NCBI RefSeq assembly: GCF_014207255.1
Contig: NZ_JACHCZ010000001.1
Coordinates: 1,851,378 to 1,915,377 of the forward strand
Reading direction: 5' to 3'
Source of the DNA: Pseudomonas sp. JAI120
GTDB lineage: Bacteria; Pseudomonadota; Gammaproteobacteria; Pseudomonadales; Pseudomonadaceae
Length of the DNA: 64,000 nt
The translations under genes and the position numbers were made by a program. Below are positions 26,764 to 36,151 of the stretch, piece after piece (within the stretch, counting starts at the first letter, position 1; every line of letters starts with the position of its first letter). The notes below the pieces were generated by a model. It saw only the letters and a program-made list of their open reading frames with translations, ran no database searches and was not told where the DNA came from.

Positions 26764-26775
26764 AGTGCCCGATAA

Positions 26776-27327
26776 TCAGGGTTTAGACGCTATCGCCTGC
26801 TCCACAGCCTTGATCAGGTCAGGGCTGTCCGGCTTGGTGAGGCTGGAGAAATCGGCAATCACCTTGCCCTGTCGGTCGACCACGTACTTGTAGAAATTCC
26901 ACTTCGGCGCGTTGCTCTGCTGCGCCAATACCTTGAACAGGTGCACCGCGTCCGGTCCCTTGACCTTCTGCGGCTCGGTCATGGTGAAGGTGACGCCGTA
27001 ATTCACGTAGCAGACCTTGGCGGTTTCTTCGCCGGTCTTGGCTTCCTGCTTGAAGTCATCGGATGGCACGCCGATCACCTCCAACCCTTCATCCTTGTAG
27101 CGCTGATAAAGTGCTTCGAGGCCTTTGAATTGCGGCGCGAACCCGCAAAAGCTCGCCGTGTTGACGATAACCAAGGGCTTACCGGCAAAACGTTGGCACA
27201 GGTCGATGGATTCCTTGGCGCGCAGCTTGGGCAATTGGCCCTCCAGCAACGGCGGGCAATCGGCAGCCAACGCCACACCGCCAAAAGCAGCCATCAGCAC
27301 GGGTACAGCAAGCCAGCGCATCTGCAT
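26776..27327 (-). CDS. Periplasmic glutathione peroxidase family protein
   Basis: A 183-residue thioredoxin-fold peroxidase. The N-terminus is a Sec signal ([17 protein letters not shown], cleavage about residue 22), so it acts in the periplasm. The catalytic motif [19 protein letters not shown] carries peroxidatic Cys61, followed by [10 protein letters not shown] (usual Asn/Gln motif) and the WNF motif in [11 protein letters not shown]. The in-frame ATG at 27327 has AAGGA 9 bases upstream; the longer open frame is not family-like. Since glutathione is scarce in the periplasm, a thioredoxin-like reductant is possible. Confidence 0.9.
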   Translation of the reverse strand: MQMRWLAVPVLMAAFGGVALAADCPPLLEGQLPKLRAKESIDLCQRFAGKPLVIVNTASFCGFAPQFKGLEALYQRYKDEGLEVIGVPSDDFKQEAKTGEETAKVCYVNYGVTFTMTEPQKVKGPDAVHLFKVLAQQSNAPKWNFYKYVVDRQGKVIADFSSLTKPDSPDLIKAVEQAIASKP

Positions 27328-27362
27328 GTCGAAACGTCCTTTAAAGAGTTCAGGGATCGAAC

Positions 27363-27485
27363 TTAACAGATCGACATACCCAGTTGCATCAACGCCAGGC
27401 CACCGCGCTGCCAGCCCCACCAGGCCAGGGCCAGCAACAGCGCTATCGCTGCTGCCCCGCCGAACCAATACCAGGTCGCACTCAT
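27363..27485 (-). CDS. 40-residue membrane peptide coupled to the MFS gene
   Basis: This small frame encodes a single membrane helix ([22 protein letters not shown]) and a tail [14 protein letters not shown]. Its ATG overlaps the stop of the MFS transporter in the arrangement ATGA, so it is very likely translated by coupling. The spacing to the glutathione peroxidase start is 35 bases. Function unknown; a small subunit of the transporter is an obvious idea but only an inference. Confidence 0.75.
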   Translation of the reverse strand: MSATWYWFGGAAAIALLLALAWWGWQRGGLALMQLGMSIC

Positions 27486-28690
27486 GCCGCCTCCATCTGC
27501 GCCTGCAATCGCGCCACCGGCCGCTCACGCACCGGCCAATTCAAGGCTGCGGCGAGCACACTCAACAGGATCGCCACTTGCCAGATCAAATCGTAGTTAC
27601 CGGTTCGATCATAGACTACCCCGCCCAACCAACCGCCAAGGAACGAGCCGAGCTGGTGGAAAAGGAACACGATCCCACCCAGCATGGACAGGTTTCGTAC
27701 CCCAAACAACGTGGCGACCGTGCCGTTGGTCAGCGGTACCGTGGACAACCACAGGAAGCCCATTGCCATGCCGAACAGGTAGGCCGTGACTTCGGTCACC
27801 GGTGCCCACAGGAACAGCATGATCACCACCGCGCGCAGCAGGTACAACCCAGTCAACAAGCGCGGCTTGGACATGCGCCCGCCGAGCCAGCCGGCGGTGT
27901 AGGTGCCGAAGATATTGAACAGCCCGATCAACGCCAACACCGTGGTGCCGACCGTGGCCGGCAAGTGCTGGTCCACCAGGTAGGCCGGCAGGTGCACACC
28001 AATAAACACCACCTGAAAGCCACAGACGAAAAAGCCGAAGGCCAGCAGCCAGAACCCGGAGTGGGAGCAGGCTTCCTTCAAGGCTTCACGCAGGGTTTGC
28101 TGGCCAGCCATCACCGGCAGCGGGCGGTCCTTGAGCATGCTCACCAGCGGCAGGATCAGCGCCACCATCAAGCCCAACACCAGCAAGGCTGCCGACCAAC
28201 CCAGCCAGCTGATCAAGCCCAAGGTACCCGGCACCATGGCGAACTGGCCAAACGAACCGGCAGCGCTGGCAATGCCCATGGCCATGCTGCGCTTTTCCGG
28301 CGCCACGGCGCGGCCGACCACGCCCAGAATCACCGAGAACGATGTACCCGACAGGCCAATCCCGATCAGCAGGCCGGCACTCAAGGACAACGACCACGCC
28401 GAATCCGACATGCCCATCAACACCAGGCCTGCGGCGTATAACACCCCGCCGACAAACACCGCCCTGGTGGCGCCGAAACGGTCGGCCAAGGCACCGGTAA
28501 ACGGCTGCGCCAGGCCCCAGATCAGGTTCTGCAAGGCGATGGCAAAGGCAAAGGTCTCACGGCCCCAGCCGAATTCGCTGCTCATCGGCGCCAGGAACAG
28601 GCCGAAACCGTGCCGCACGCCCAAGGACAACGCCAGTATCAGCGCACTCCCTAAAAGGATCCAACCGCTGGTGCGCCACATCGACGTCAT
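27482..28690 (-). CDS. MFS transporter
   Basis: A 402-residue major facilitator with 12 predicted helices. It has the loop 2-3 motif [17 protein letters not shown] and the central loop [17 protein letters not shown], with a repeat of the motif in [17 protein letters not shown]. It resembles oxalate/formate-type or monocarboxylate MFS proteins; the substrate is unknown. GGAG lies 8 bases before the start. A perfect palindrome CGGGTATATACCCG is 18 bases upstream and recurs at the adjacent MarR gene, so it is very likely MarR-controlled. Confidence 0.92.
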   Translation of the reverse strand: MTSMWRTSGWILLGSALILALSLGVRHGFGLFLAPMSSEFGWGRETFAFAIALQNLIWGLAQPFTGALADRFGATRAVFVGGVLYAAGLVLMGMSDSAWSLSLSAGLLIGIGLSGTSFSVILGVVGRAVAPEKRSMAMGIASAAGSFGQFAMVPGTLGLISWLGWSAALLVLGLMVALILPLVSMLKDRPLPVMAGQQTLREALKEACSHSGFWLLAFGFFVCGFQVVFIGVHLPAYLVDQHLPATVGTTVLALIGLFNIFGTYTAGWLGGRMSKPRLLTGLYLLRAVVIMLFLWAPVTEVTAYLFGMAMGFLWLSTVPLTNGTVATLFGVRNLSMLGGIVFLFHQLGSFLGGWLGGVVYDRTGNYDLIWQVAILLSVLAAALNWPVRERPVARLQAQMEAA

Positions 28691-28707
28691 TTCTTATTCT
28701 CCGCTCA

Positions 28708-28721
28708 CGGGTATATACCCG
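28708..28721. promoter_or_regulatory. MarR operator at the MFS promoter
   Basis: CGGGTATATACCCG is a perfect 14-base palindrome. The TATA core could be the -10 of the MFS promoter, so repressor binding would block it directly. The same sequence with one mismatch lies at 29154-29167 before the marR gene. Confidence 0.75.
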
Positions 28722-28744
28722 CTTGTGTTCGAACAAACCCGCGT

Positions 28745-29149
28745 TCATGCGAGTTCATCCAGCAAGGCCAACAGGGTTTCGCGTTTTTCCGCGCCGAGTT
28801 GATCGATCAATTTCTGTTGCGCCGCCTCCCAGGCGGGTAACGCTGCGGCCAGGCGCTCTTCACCGGCTGCGGTCAACAGCACCAGGCGGTTGCGCAGGTC
28901 ATCGCCCTCCACCATCTGCACCAGGCCCTCACCTTCCAACACCCGCAGGTTGCGCCCCAAAGTGCTGCGATCCAGGCCCATGGCGTCGGCCAGGCTGGAA
29001 ATGCTCGGTTGATCGAGGCGCTGCAAGTTGCACAGCAAGGAATACTGGGCGACGTTGATCCCGAAGCCGTCGAGGGCGCCGTCGTAATGCCTGCTGACGC
29101 CCCGGGCGGCACGTCGCAGGTTGGTGCATAAACATTGGGAGGCAAGCAT
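28745..29149 (-). CDS. MarR-family regulator of the MFS gene
   Basis: A 134-residue MarR protein: N-terminal CLCTNLRRAARGVSRHYDGAL, recognition helix SISSLADAMGLDRSTLGRNLRVLEGEGLVQ, wing GDDLRNRLVLL. Two Cys (6, 8) near the N-terminus and one at 40 could sense oxidants, as in some MarR members. No ribosome-binding site precedes the ATG. The predicted promoter (-35 TTGCAT, 17-base spacer, -10 TATACA) would place the first transcribed base at the A of the ATG, hence a leaderless mRNA. It is followed by the MFS gene 54 bases on, same strand. Confidence 0.9.
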   Translation of the reverse strand: MLASQCLCTNLRRAARGVSRHYDGALDGFGINVAQYSLLCNLQRLDQPSISSLADAMGLDRSTLGRNLRVLEGEGLVQMVEGDDLRNRLVLLTAAGEERLAAALPAWEAAQQKLIDQLGAEKRETLLALLDELA

Positions 29150-29153
29150 GGAA

Positions 29154-29184
29154 CGTGTATATACCCGCGATTAAGGAAATGCAA
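29154..29184 (-). promoter_or_regulatory. marR promoter overlapped by MarR operator
   Basis: On the minus strand TTGCAT (29184-29179) and TATACA (29161-29156) form a sigma-70 promoter with a 17-base spacer. The operator CGGGTATATACACG (29167-29154) covers the -10. It is the MFS operator with one mismatch. The -10 ends 6 bases before the ATG. Confidence 0.7.
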
Positions 29185-29191
29185 GAAAGTG

Positions 29192-29920
29192 TTACAACGC
29201 CAAACCGACCAGAACAGCGACTTCCAACAGCTCCAGCAGCGCGCCAGCGGTGTCGCCGGTGGTGCCGCCGAGACGATTGACCATCAGTTGACGCAGTCCC
29301 ATGAAACACACAGCCGCGAGCAGCACGGCGAGCCCCCCGCTGAAACCGCCGATCAGGATGCAGGCCAGGCCACTGAGGATCAGCACCTGTTGACCGACGA
29401 TGCGCGGTAAATGATCCGACAGCGCTTGGCCCAACCCACCCGCTCGCACATAACGCGTGGTCAGGAACAACCCCAGCATCGACGCCCGCCCGATCAACGG
29501 CGCGAGAATCAACGCCACACCGTTGCGTTGTTCGATCAAGGCCACCAGCGCGGTGAACTTGAGCAGCAACACTAGGCCCAGGGTGACCACGGCAATCGGC
29601 CCGCTACGCGGGTCTTTCATGATGCTGAGGGTGCGCTCGCGGTCGCCGAAGCCACCCAGCCAGGCATCGGCAGTGTCCGCCAGGCCATCGAGGTGCAGGC
29701 CGCCGCTGAGCAACACCCAGGCCGTCAGCAGCAGCGCGGCGTGCAACAACAGCGGTGATCCGGTCAATAGTGTGTTCAGGCCCCACAGCAGCACGCCGAA
29801 CAGCAACCCGACCACGGGATAAAACAGCAACGAGCGCCCCAGCTCCTGCGGTTGCGGCATACCCGGCAGGCGAATCGGCAAACTGCTCAGGAACTGCACG
29901 GCGATCCAGAACGGCAGCAT
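29192..29920 (-). CDS. cobS: Adenosylcobinamide-GDP ribazoletransferase (cobalamin synthase)
   Basis: Last enzyme of the nucleotide-loop assembly: joins adenosylcobinamide-GDP and alpha-ribazole (phosphate) to give cobalamin (phosphate). The 242-residue integral membrane protein has the family motif GGLHLDGLADTADAW (Asp-rich, metal binding), with a second Asp-containing segment KDPRSGP and a C-terminal GGTTGDTAGA. It is called cobV in the P. denitrificans nomenclature. It is the final gene of the operon, 2 bases after cobC. The marR promoter lies just beyond its stop. Confidence 0.95.
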   Translation of the reverse strand: MLPFWIAVQFLSSLPIRLPGMPQPQELGRSLLFYPVVGLLFGVLLWGLNTLLTGSPLLLHAALLLTAWVLLSGGLHLDGLADTADAWLGGFGDRERTLSIMKDPRSGPIAVVTLGLVLLLKFTALVALIEQRNGVALILAPLIGRASMLGLFLTTRYVRAGGLGQALSDHLPRIVGQQVLILSGLACILIGGFSGGLAVLLAAVCFMGLRQLMVNRLGGTTGDTAGALLELLEVAVLVGLAL

Positions 29921-29922
29921 GC

Positions 29923-30498
29923 TCAGATTCCTTCCTTCAACAGGCCATCGGCGGCGACTTGCAGGTTGAACAACCCGCCATGACCGACTTCGACATTCAG
30001 CAACTGCTCACGGGGCAGCCCCCGAGCCTGGGCCAACAGCAAACGCATCACCCCTCCGTGGCTGATCAACAGCACACGCTCACCGGCATACGCCTTATGC
30101 AGGCGTAGGACCGCGCCCAAAACCCGCTGGGAAAACTCGCTGACCGGTTCGCCCTGGGGCGGCGTGAAGCTATACGGATCGGCCCAGAACCGGCCCAAAC
30201 CTTCGGCGTCGGTCTCCATCAGCGCCGCCGCACTCTGCCCTTCCCAGGCACCGAAGTGCAGTTCCTGCAGGTCTTTTTCCAGGCTCACCGGCACATTCAG
30301 CCGCGCGCCCAGTTCATCCGCGAACCGCGCGCAGCGTTGCAGCGGCGAGCTGATCAACCGATCCCAAGGCCCCTGCGCCACCACGGCGGAGCGCATCTGT
30401 TCCCAGCCCTTGGCGGTCAATGCATCGTCCAGGCTGCCGCGCAGGCCACCCCCCAGTTCGGTTTCGCCATGGCGCAGCAGGTCCAGGTGCAAGGTCAT
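29923..30498 (-). CDS. cobC: Alpha-ribazole phosphatase family (histidine phosphatase)
   Basis: A 191-residue histidine phosphatase: RHGETE at 9-14 with phospho-accepting His10, [22 protein letters not shown], and the second catalytic histidine in [11 protein letters not shown]. In cobalamin operons it removes the 5'-phosphate of alpha-ribazole phosphate (or of cobalamin phosphate). The start overlaps the cobT stop by 4 bases (ATGA). Confidence 0.9.
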   Translation of the reverse strand: MTLHLDLLRHGETELGGGLRGSLDDALTAKGWEQMRSAVVAQGPWDRLISSPLQRCARFADELGARLNVPVSLEKDLQELHFGAWEGQSAAALMETDAEGLGRFWADPYSFTPPQGEPVSEFSQRVLGAVLRLHKAYAGERVLLISHGGVMRLLLAQARGLPREQLLNVEVGHGGLFNLQVAADGLLKEGI

Positions 30499-31550
30499 GC
30501 CGGACGGTCTGCCACGGCCGCTTCGGCAAACGTCGCCATTTGCCCGTGCAGCGCACAGGCCAGGCGCAGCAACGGCACCGCCAACGCCGCGCCACTGCCC
30601 TCGCCCAGGCGCAGGCCCAGTTCCAGCAACGGCTGTGCGTCGAGGCTCTGCAAGACATGGCGATGGCCAGGCTCGGCGCCGCGATGACCGAACAGCAGCC
30701 AGTCGCGGCACGCCGGGTTCAAGCGCGTGGCGACGAGCGCAGCGACGGTGCAGATAAACCCATCTACCAGCACCACAATGCCTTCCTGGGCGCAGGCCAG
30801 ATAAGCGCCCACCAAGGCAGCGATTTCAAAGCCACCGAGATTGCACAGGGTTTGCAGCGCATCCCCACGCTGCGCGGCATGCAAGGCCAGCGCGCGCTCG
30901 ATCACCGCCACCTTGTGACTGACGCCTTGGGCATTCAACCCGGTGCCCGGGCCTGTCAGGTCGGTCACCTGGCAATCGAGCAAAGCGCAGGCCAGCGCAC
31001 TGGCGGCGGTGGTGTTGCCGATGCCCATCTCGCCGCCGACAAACAACTGCGCACCGCTTTCACGGGCGCGCAGCACACTGTCGCGCCCCGCCTGCAATGC
31101 CAATCGGCCCTGGGCGCCGGTCATTGCCGGGCCCTTGACGAAATTGGCGGTGCCCGCGCCGAGATTCAGGTGACGGACGCCAGGCAGGCTCAGCGAAGGG
31201 CTCACCGTGCCGAGGTCGACCACTTCCAACTGCGCATCCAGTTGCCGCGCCAATACGCTGATGGCCGCGCCACCGGTGACAAAGTTATGCAGCATCTGCC
31301 CGGTCACTTCCTGGGGAAACGCCGATACACCCTCGGCAACCACACCATGGTCACCGGCAAAGATGGCAATCCACAGCTGATCCACCGACGGTTTGACCTG
31401 GCCCTGCAAGCCGGCCAATTGCACCGCCAGCGCTTCCAGCTGGCCCAGGGAACCGGCCGGTTTGGTCAATTGCTGCTGGCGCGCCAGGGCTTGTTCGTAC
31501 GCCGAGGCGTCAATGGCCTTACAAGGGTTGAGCCACCAGGTGTCAGTCAT
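30495..31550 (-). CDS. cobT: Nicotinate-nucleotide-dimethylbenzimidazole phosphoribosyltransferase
   Basis: Activates dimethylbenzimidazole to alpha-ribazole-5'-phosphate. The 351 residues contain the family stretches [55 protein letters not shown] and a C-terminal [13 protein letters not shown], including the acidic catalytic base near the C-terminus. It is the equivalent of P. denitrificans cobU. It uses the base made by BluB, encoded earlier in the same operon. Overlaps cobU by ATGA. Confidence 0.96.
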   Translation of the reverse strand: MTDTWWLNPCKAIDASAYEQALARQQQLTKPAGSLGQLEALAVQLAGLQGQVKPSVDQLWIAIFAGDHGVVAEGVSAFPQEVTGQMLHNFVTGGAAISVLARQLDAQLEVVDLGTVSPSLSLPGVRHLNLGAGTANFVKGPAMTGAQGRLALQAGRDSVLRARESGAQLFVGGEMGIGNTTAASALACALLDCQVTDLTGPGTGLNAQGVSHKVAVIERALALHAAQRGDALQTLCNLGGFEIAALVGAYLACAQEGIVVLVDGFICTVAALVATRLNPACRDWLLFGHRGAEPGHRHVLQSLDAQPLLELGLRLGEGSGAALAVPLLRLACALHGQMATFAEAAVADRPA

Positions 31551-32068
31551 AACGCAGTACCTTTCAACGTCAGGGGCAGGCCGGCAACCGTCAGGACAAC
31601 ACGCTGACACCGCTCGGCCAAGGCTTGATGCAGCCAACCGGCTTCATCCACATAGCGGCGAGTCAATTCGCCCAGCGGCACGACACCCAGACCGGTCTCG
31701 TTGCTGACAAAAATAATTTCACCCGGCAGCACGGCCAGGGTTTCCAGCAATTGATCGCGCTCAAACGCCAGGCGCTGCGCGTCTTCGAGCATCAGCAGAT
31801 TGGTCAGCCACAGGGTCAGGCAATCCACCAACAGGCAACGACCGGGCGCAGCATTTTCGCGTAGCACACGCGCCAGCTCGACAGGTTCTTCGATCAAACC
31901 CCAGTGGTCAGGACGACGCTCGCGATGCAAGGCAACGCGGGCATTCATCTCGCCGTCAAGCGGTTGGCTGGTGGCGATATAGATGACGGGCAAAGCGCTG
32001 TCGCTGGCGAGCTTTTCGGCCAGGCGGCTTTTACCGGAACGAGCGCCGCCTAAAATCAGTTGAAGCAT
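31547..32068 (-). CDS. cobU: Adenosylcobinamide kinase / adenosylcobinamide-phosphate guanylyltransferase
   Basis: Bifunctional enzyme that phosphorylates adenosylcobinamide and adds GMP. The 173 residues carry the P-loop GGARSGKS (7-14), the guanylylation region [11 protein letters not shown] with its histidine, and [12 protein letters not shown] and [10 protein letters not shown]. It is called cobP in the P. denitrificans nomenclature. The gene restarts the operon after a 97-base gap that holds a single REP unit, and overlaps cobT by ATGA. Confidence 0.95.
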   Translation of the reverse strand: MLQLILGGARSGKSRLAEKLASDSALPVIYIATSQPLDGEMNARVALHRERRPDHWGLIEEPVELARVLRENAAPGRCLLVDCLTLWLTNLLMLEDAQRLAFERDQLLETLAVLPGEIIFVSNETGLGVVPLGELTRRYVDEAGWLHQALAERCQRVVLTVAGLPLTLKGTAL

Positions 32069-32120
32069 GAGACACCCCCTACCCACCCACCATAAGTGGC
32101 CGTTACCGCAGGAATGGATA

Positions 32121-32162
32121 TGTACACCGAAAGCCCCCTCCCACATTTGAACCGTGTGTACA
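32121..32162. repeat. Single REP unit bracketed by TGTACAC inverted repeat
   Basis: One REP half (GCCCCCTCCCACATTTG, about 32132-32149) sits in the only sizeable gap of the cob operon (cobQ-cobU). It is enclosed by TGTACAC (32121-32127) and GTGTACA (32156-32162), giving a 7-base outer stem. It could shape mRNA processing between the two halves of the operon. Confidence 0.7.
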
Positions 32163-32165
32163 CCC

Positions 32166-33617
32166 TTAAACCCCACACAGATTGCGCAACAAATCGGTAT
32201 CCAAATGGTTCTCCACTAAATCCGCCAACCGTTCGATATCGCGCTCGCGCAGGGCGTGATAATCCACCGCCTGCACATCCTGCAACCCGGCCCAACGCAG
32301 CAACGCACTGCAGGCCGCCGGGGTCTCGAACAAGCCGTGCAGATACGTGCCGAGAATCTGCCCGTCAGCGCTTTGCGCGCCGTCACTGCGACCGTCATCC
32401 AGCAGCACGGCGGCGTTCGACAGGGCAGCGCCGCACGTCACGCCCGCATGGATCTCATACCCGCTGACCTCGGCATTCTCCAGCAACAAACGCCCGCGAA
32501 CATTACGCAGTTGCTTCTCTTCTTCCAGGGTGGTGCTGAATGCCAGCAGCCCCAGGCCGTCGCTGGAACCCGCTGGCCCTTCCAGGCCCAACGGGTCGTG
32601 CACCTGCTCACCGAGCATCTGCAAGCCGCCGCAAATCCCCAGCACCTTGCCGCCGTAGCGCAAGTGCCGCGCCACGGCGGTGTCCCAGCCATTGGCACGC
32701 AGGTAGGCGAGGTCGCTGCGCACGCTTTTCGAGCCGGGCAGGATGATCAGGTCGGCGGCCGGAATCGGCTGGCCCGGCCCGATGAACTGCAAGTCCACTT
32801 GGGGGTGCAGGCGCAGCGGATCAAAATCCGTATGGTTGCTGATGCGCGGCAACACCGGCACAACTACCTTGAGCACCTGCGCCGCCTTGTCGGTTTGGCG
32901 CCGGTCGATGCCGTCCTCGGCTTCCAGGTGCAGGTCCATCACGTAGGGCAATACGCCGACCACCGGTTTGCCGGTGCGTGCTTGCAACCAATCCAGGCCG
33001 GGTTGCAGCAGTGCAATGTCGCCGCGAAAACGGTTGATGATGAAACCTTTGACCCGCGCCTGTTCGCTGGGCGAGAGCAATTCCAGGGTGCCGACCAGAT
33101 GGGCGAACACCCCGCCGCGATTGATGTCGGCAATCAGCAGCACCGGGCAATCCACCGCTTCGGCGAAACCCATGTTGGCGATGTCGTTGGCGCGCAGGTT
33201 GATCTCGGCCGGGGAGCCTGCGCCTTCCACCATCACCACCGGGTAGGCTTCGCTCAACCGCGCGTGGGAAGCCAGCACTGCCTGCATCGCGGTGGCTTTG
33301 TAGTCGTGATAGGCCACCGCGTTCATGCTGGTCACGGCGCGGCCATGGATGATCACCTGGGAGCCGGTGTCGCTGTTGGGCTTGAGCAGCACCGGGTTCA
33401 TATCGGTATGGGGCGCCAGGTTGGCCGCCTGGGCCTGCACCGCCTGGGCCCGGCCGATCTCGCCGCCCTCGGCCGTCACCGCACTGTTGAGCGCCATGTT
33501 CTGTGGTTTGAACGGCACCACGGCAATGCCCTGGCGTACCAGCCAACGGCACAACGCGGTCACCAGGGTACTTTTGCCGGCATCGGAGGTGGTGCCTTGC
33601 ACCATCAGCGTACTCAT
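32166..33617 (-). CDS. cobQ: Cobyric acid synthase
   Basis: Amidates the b, d, e and g side chains of adenosylcobyrinic acid diamide using glutamine and ATP. The 483-residue protein has an N-terminal dethiobiotin-synthase-like P-loop domain ([27 protein letters not shown]) and a C-terminal triad glutamine amidotransferase with the nucleophile Cys in [11 protein letters not shown] and a late His in EIHAGVT. It overlaps cobD by ATGA. Confidence 0.97.
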   Translation of the reverse strand: MSTLMVQGTTSDAGKSTLVTALCRWLVRQGIAVVPFKPQNMALNSAVTAEGGEIGRAQAVQAQAANLAPHTDMNPVLLKPNSDTGSQVIIHGRAVTSMNAVAYHDYKATAMQAVLASHARLSEAYPVVMVEGAGSPAEINLRANDIANMGFAEAVDCPVLLIADINRGGVFAHLVGTLELLSPSEQARVKGFIINRFRGDIALLQPGLDWLQARTGKPVVGVLPYVMDLHLEAEDGIDRRQTDKAAQVLKVVVPVLPRISNHTDFDPLRLHPQVDLQFIGPGQPIPAADLIILPGSKSVRSDLAYLRANGWDTAVARHLRYGGKVLGICGGLQMLGEQVHDPLGLEGPAGSSDGLGLLAFSTTLEEEKQLRNVRGRLLLENAEVSGYEIHAGVTCGAALSNAAVLLDDGRSDGAQSADGQILGTYLHGLFETPAACSALLRWAGLQDVQAVDYHALRERDIERLADLVENHLDTDLLRNLCGV

Positions 33618-34603
33618 GAGGCGTCCTTGTAGGCTGCCAGCGCTTCGTCAAGGCGCAGCCAATCGGCCTCGGTGTCGGGCAGGCCAAACCGCACGCTGCT
33701 GTTGTGCACAAACAGGCGCAGCAAGATGCCGCGTTGCGCCATGAATTCGTGCATGCGCTCGGCGTGCGGGGTGATCAACCATTGGAACAACGCGCAGCCG
33801 CCCTGGGGTTGAAAGCCACGGCGTTCGAGCATTTCAAACAAACGCTGGGCGGCCTCGGTGCAGCGTGCCCGCTGCCGTGCATGGCCGGCGGTATCGCGCA
33901 GGCACACTTGGCCCAGCACCCGCGTCGGCCCGCTGACGGCCCACGGCCCGACCTGTTCGGCCAGCAGTTTGAGCAGCCTGCGTTCGGCCAGCACAAAGCC
34001 CAGGCGCACCCCGGCCAGGCCGAAAAACTTGCCGAACGAACGCAGCACAATCAGGCCGACCTGATGGGCCTGGTTCGCCAGGCTCAACTGCGGGGTGACA
34101 TCCATGAACGCTTCGTCCACCACCAGCCAGCCGCCGCGCTGGGCCAGCCTTGTGTGCCAGTCCAGCAGGCGCTGCGGGGTCAGGCTAAGTCCGGTGGGGT
34201 TATTGGGATTGACCACCACCAGCACGTCGAGGCCGTCGAGGAAGAAGTCGACTTCCTGCTCCTGCACTTCACGCACCACGTAACCAGCGCGACGCCAGGC
34301 CTCGGCGTGCTCGGCGTAGCACGGCGACAGCACGCCGACCTTGCCGGCACGGCGCAGGCGTGGCAGCAATTGAATCGCCGCCTGGGAGCCGGGCACCGGC
34401 AGAACATGCGCGGCGCCGTAATACTCGCTGGCCGCCTGTTCCAGGCCGTCGTCCGATTCCGGCAAGCGCGCCCAGGCCCGCAGCGGAATCTCGGGGATCG
34501 GCCACGGCCAGGGCGCGAGGCCGCTGGAAAGGTCGAGCCAATCGGCCTCGGCAATCCCGTACTGAATCGCTGCCTTGCGCAGCCGGCCACCGTGCTCAAG
34601 CAT
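33614..34603 (-). CDS. cobD: L-threonine-O-3-phosphate decarboxylase
   Basis: A PLP enzyme that makes (R)-1-aminopropan-2-ol phosphate, the linker of the cobalamin nucleotide loop. The 329 residues show [20 protein letters not shown], and the PLP lysine in [16 protein letters not shown]. This is the equivalent of cobC in the P. denitrificans nomenclature. It overlaps its upstream neighbour by 8 bases (ATG of cobD inside the end of cbiB) and its downstream one by ATGA. No threonine kinase gene is visible here. Confidence 0.94.
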   Translation of the reverse strand: MLEHGGRLRKAAIQYGIAEADWLDLSSGLAPWPWPIPEIPLRAWARLPESDDGLEQAASEYYGAAHVLPVPGSQAAIQLLPRLRRAGKVGVLSPCYAEHAEAWRRAGYVVREVQEQEVDFFLDGLDVLVVVNPNNPTGLSLTPQRLLDWHTRLAQRGGWLVVDEAFMDVTPQLSLANQAHQVGLIVLRSFGKFFGLAGVRLGFVLAERRLLKLLAEQVGPWAVSGPTRVLGQVCLRDTAGHARQRARCTEAAQRLFEMLERRGFQPQGGCALFQWLITPHAERMHEFMAQRGILLRLFVHNSSVRFGLPDTEADWLRLDEALAAYKDAS

Positions 34604-35504
34604 AAAATTGCCCTCCCACGCATAGAATCAGCAACCACAACCATACGCCGCGCTGCACCAGTTGCCAGCCACGGTCGATGGAGTCGGCATCCGCCGCCGG
34701 GCCTTCGCCCAGTTGCGGACGATGGTGCACCTCGCCGTGGTAAATCGCGGCGCCGCCCAGCTCAACGCCCAACGCGCCAGCGCCGGATGCCATCACCGGC
34801 CCGGCATTGGGGCTGTCCCAGGTCGGCCCCTGGGTGCGCCAGCATTTGAGGGCCAGGCGGGTTTTGCCCAGCACGGCGTAGGTCAAAGCCACCAGGCGTG
34901 CAGGAATATAGTTGAGTACATCGTCGATCTTGGCCGCGGCCCACCCGAAGCGCTCGAAGCGTTCATTGCGATAGCCCCACATGGCGTCGAGGGTGTTGCT
35001 CAGGCGGTAGAGCACTACGCCTGGCACACCGGCGACGACAAACCAGAACAGCGCGGCAAACACCGCATCGCTGCCGTTTTCCAGCACCGATTCGGTGGCG
35101 GCGCGGGCGACTTCGGTGCGGTCCAGTTCGCTGGTCTGGCGGCTGACCAGGTAGCTCACCCGTGTGCGGGCCGCGTCGAGGTCATCGCTGCGCAGGGCCT
35201 GGGCCACCGGGATCACATGCTCGCCGAGGCTGCGCATGCCGAGGGCGCAGTACAACGCGAGGATCTCCAGAACCCAGCCGATATACGGCGCCCACGACAA
35301 CGCGGTGGCCAGCAGGGTCAACGGCACCACGGCGATAAACCACGCGGTCACGCCATGGCTGCGCCAGCCACGGCCACCGCTGTTGAAACGCTGCTCGATG
35401 CGCCCGGCAAAATTGCCGAACGCCACCAGCGGATGCCAGCGCCTGGGCTCGCCCAGCAGCGCATCCAGCGCCACCGCAGCGACACACAGCAAGGCCACAC
35501 TCAT
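34596..35504 (-). CDS. cbiB: Adenosylcobinamide-phosphate synthase CbiB
   Basis: A membrane protein (302 residues) that attaches aminopropanol (phosphate) to adenosylcobyric acid. Family motifs: [54 protein letters not shown], and [24 protein letters not shown]. It is called cobD in P. denitrificans. GGGGAG lies 7 bases before the ATG at 35504; an upstream in-frame GTG at 35519 is less likely. The start overlaps the bluB stop by 4 bases. Confidence 0.95.
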   Translation of the reverse strand: MSVALLCVAAVALDALLGEPRRWHPLVAFGNFAGRIEQRFNSGGRGWRSHGVTAWFIAVVPLTLLATALSWAPYIGWVLEILALYCALGMRSLGEHVIPVAQALRSDDLDAARTRVSYLVSRQTSELDRTEVARAATESVLENGSDAVFAALFWFVVAGVPGVVLYRLSNTLDAMWGYRNERFERFGWAAAKIDDVLNYIPARLVALTYAVLGKTRLALKCWRTQGPTWDSPNAGPVMASGAGALGVELGGAAIYHGEVHHRPQLGEGPAADADSIDRGWQLVQRGVWLWLLILCVGGQFYA

Positions 35505-36151
35505 TGACTCACTCCCCACACATTCTCATACAACATGTCACTCAACGGCCGAGGCTCGGTCCAGCCTTCGAGCTGCAACATCGGTGCCGGGTAAAATTCC
35601 GTCACCGGCCCCAGGCACAAGACCGCCAGGGGTTTCGCACCGGGCGGCAGGCCCAGCAGGTCGGCCAGGGCCTGGGGTTCGAACAGCGAGACCCAGCCCA
35701 TGCCCAGCCCCTCGACCCGCGCGGCCAGCCACAGGTTCTGGATCGCACAGGACAGCGACGCCAGGTCCATCTCCGGCAGGGTACGCCGCCCGAAGATGTG
35801 GCGCTCGCGATCATCCATCAACGCCGCCACCAGCACTTCGGCGCAGTCGTGGATACCTTCGACCTTGAGCTTCATGAACGCGTCGGAGCGCTCGCCCAAC
35901 GCCTCGGCGGTGCGCACGCGCTCTTCTTCCACCAACTGTTGAATCTGGCTTCGCAACGCGCGGTCGCTGATGCGGATAAACCGCCAAGGCTGCATCAGGC
36001 CGACGCTGGGGGCCTGGTGCGCGGCCTGGAGCAGGCGATGCAGCAATTCGGGGGCGACCATGCCGCCGCTGAAGTGACGCATGTCGCGGCGTTCGGCGAT
36101 GGCGCGGTAGACGGCGTCGCGGTCGGCCTGGGGGAAAGCGTTGTCGGTCAT
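35501..36151 (-). CDS. bluB: 5,6-dimethylbenzimidazole synthase
   Basis: BluB fragments FMNH2 with O2 to give dimethylbenzimidazole, the lower base of B12, so the pathway here is self-sufficient under oxygen. The 216-residue nitroreductase-fold protein shows the FMN-binding [26 protein letters not shown], and the lid residue region [13 protein letters not shown], then [12 protein letters not shown]. It overlaps cobB by ATGA and cbiB by ATGA. Confidence 0.95.
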   Translation of the reverse strand: MTDNAFPQADRDAVYRAIAERRDMRHFSGGMVAPELLHRLLQAAHQAPSVGLMQPWRFIRISDRALRSQIQQLVEEERVRTAEALGERSDAFMKLKVEGIHDCAEVLVAALMDDRERHIFGRRTLPEMDLASLSCAIQNLWLAARVEGLGMGWVSLFEPQALADLLGLPPGAKPLAVLCLGPVTEFYPAPMLQLEGWTEPRPLSDMLYENVWGVSQ

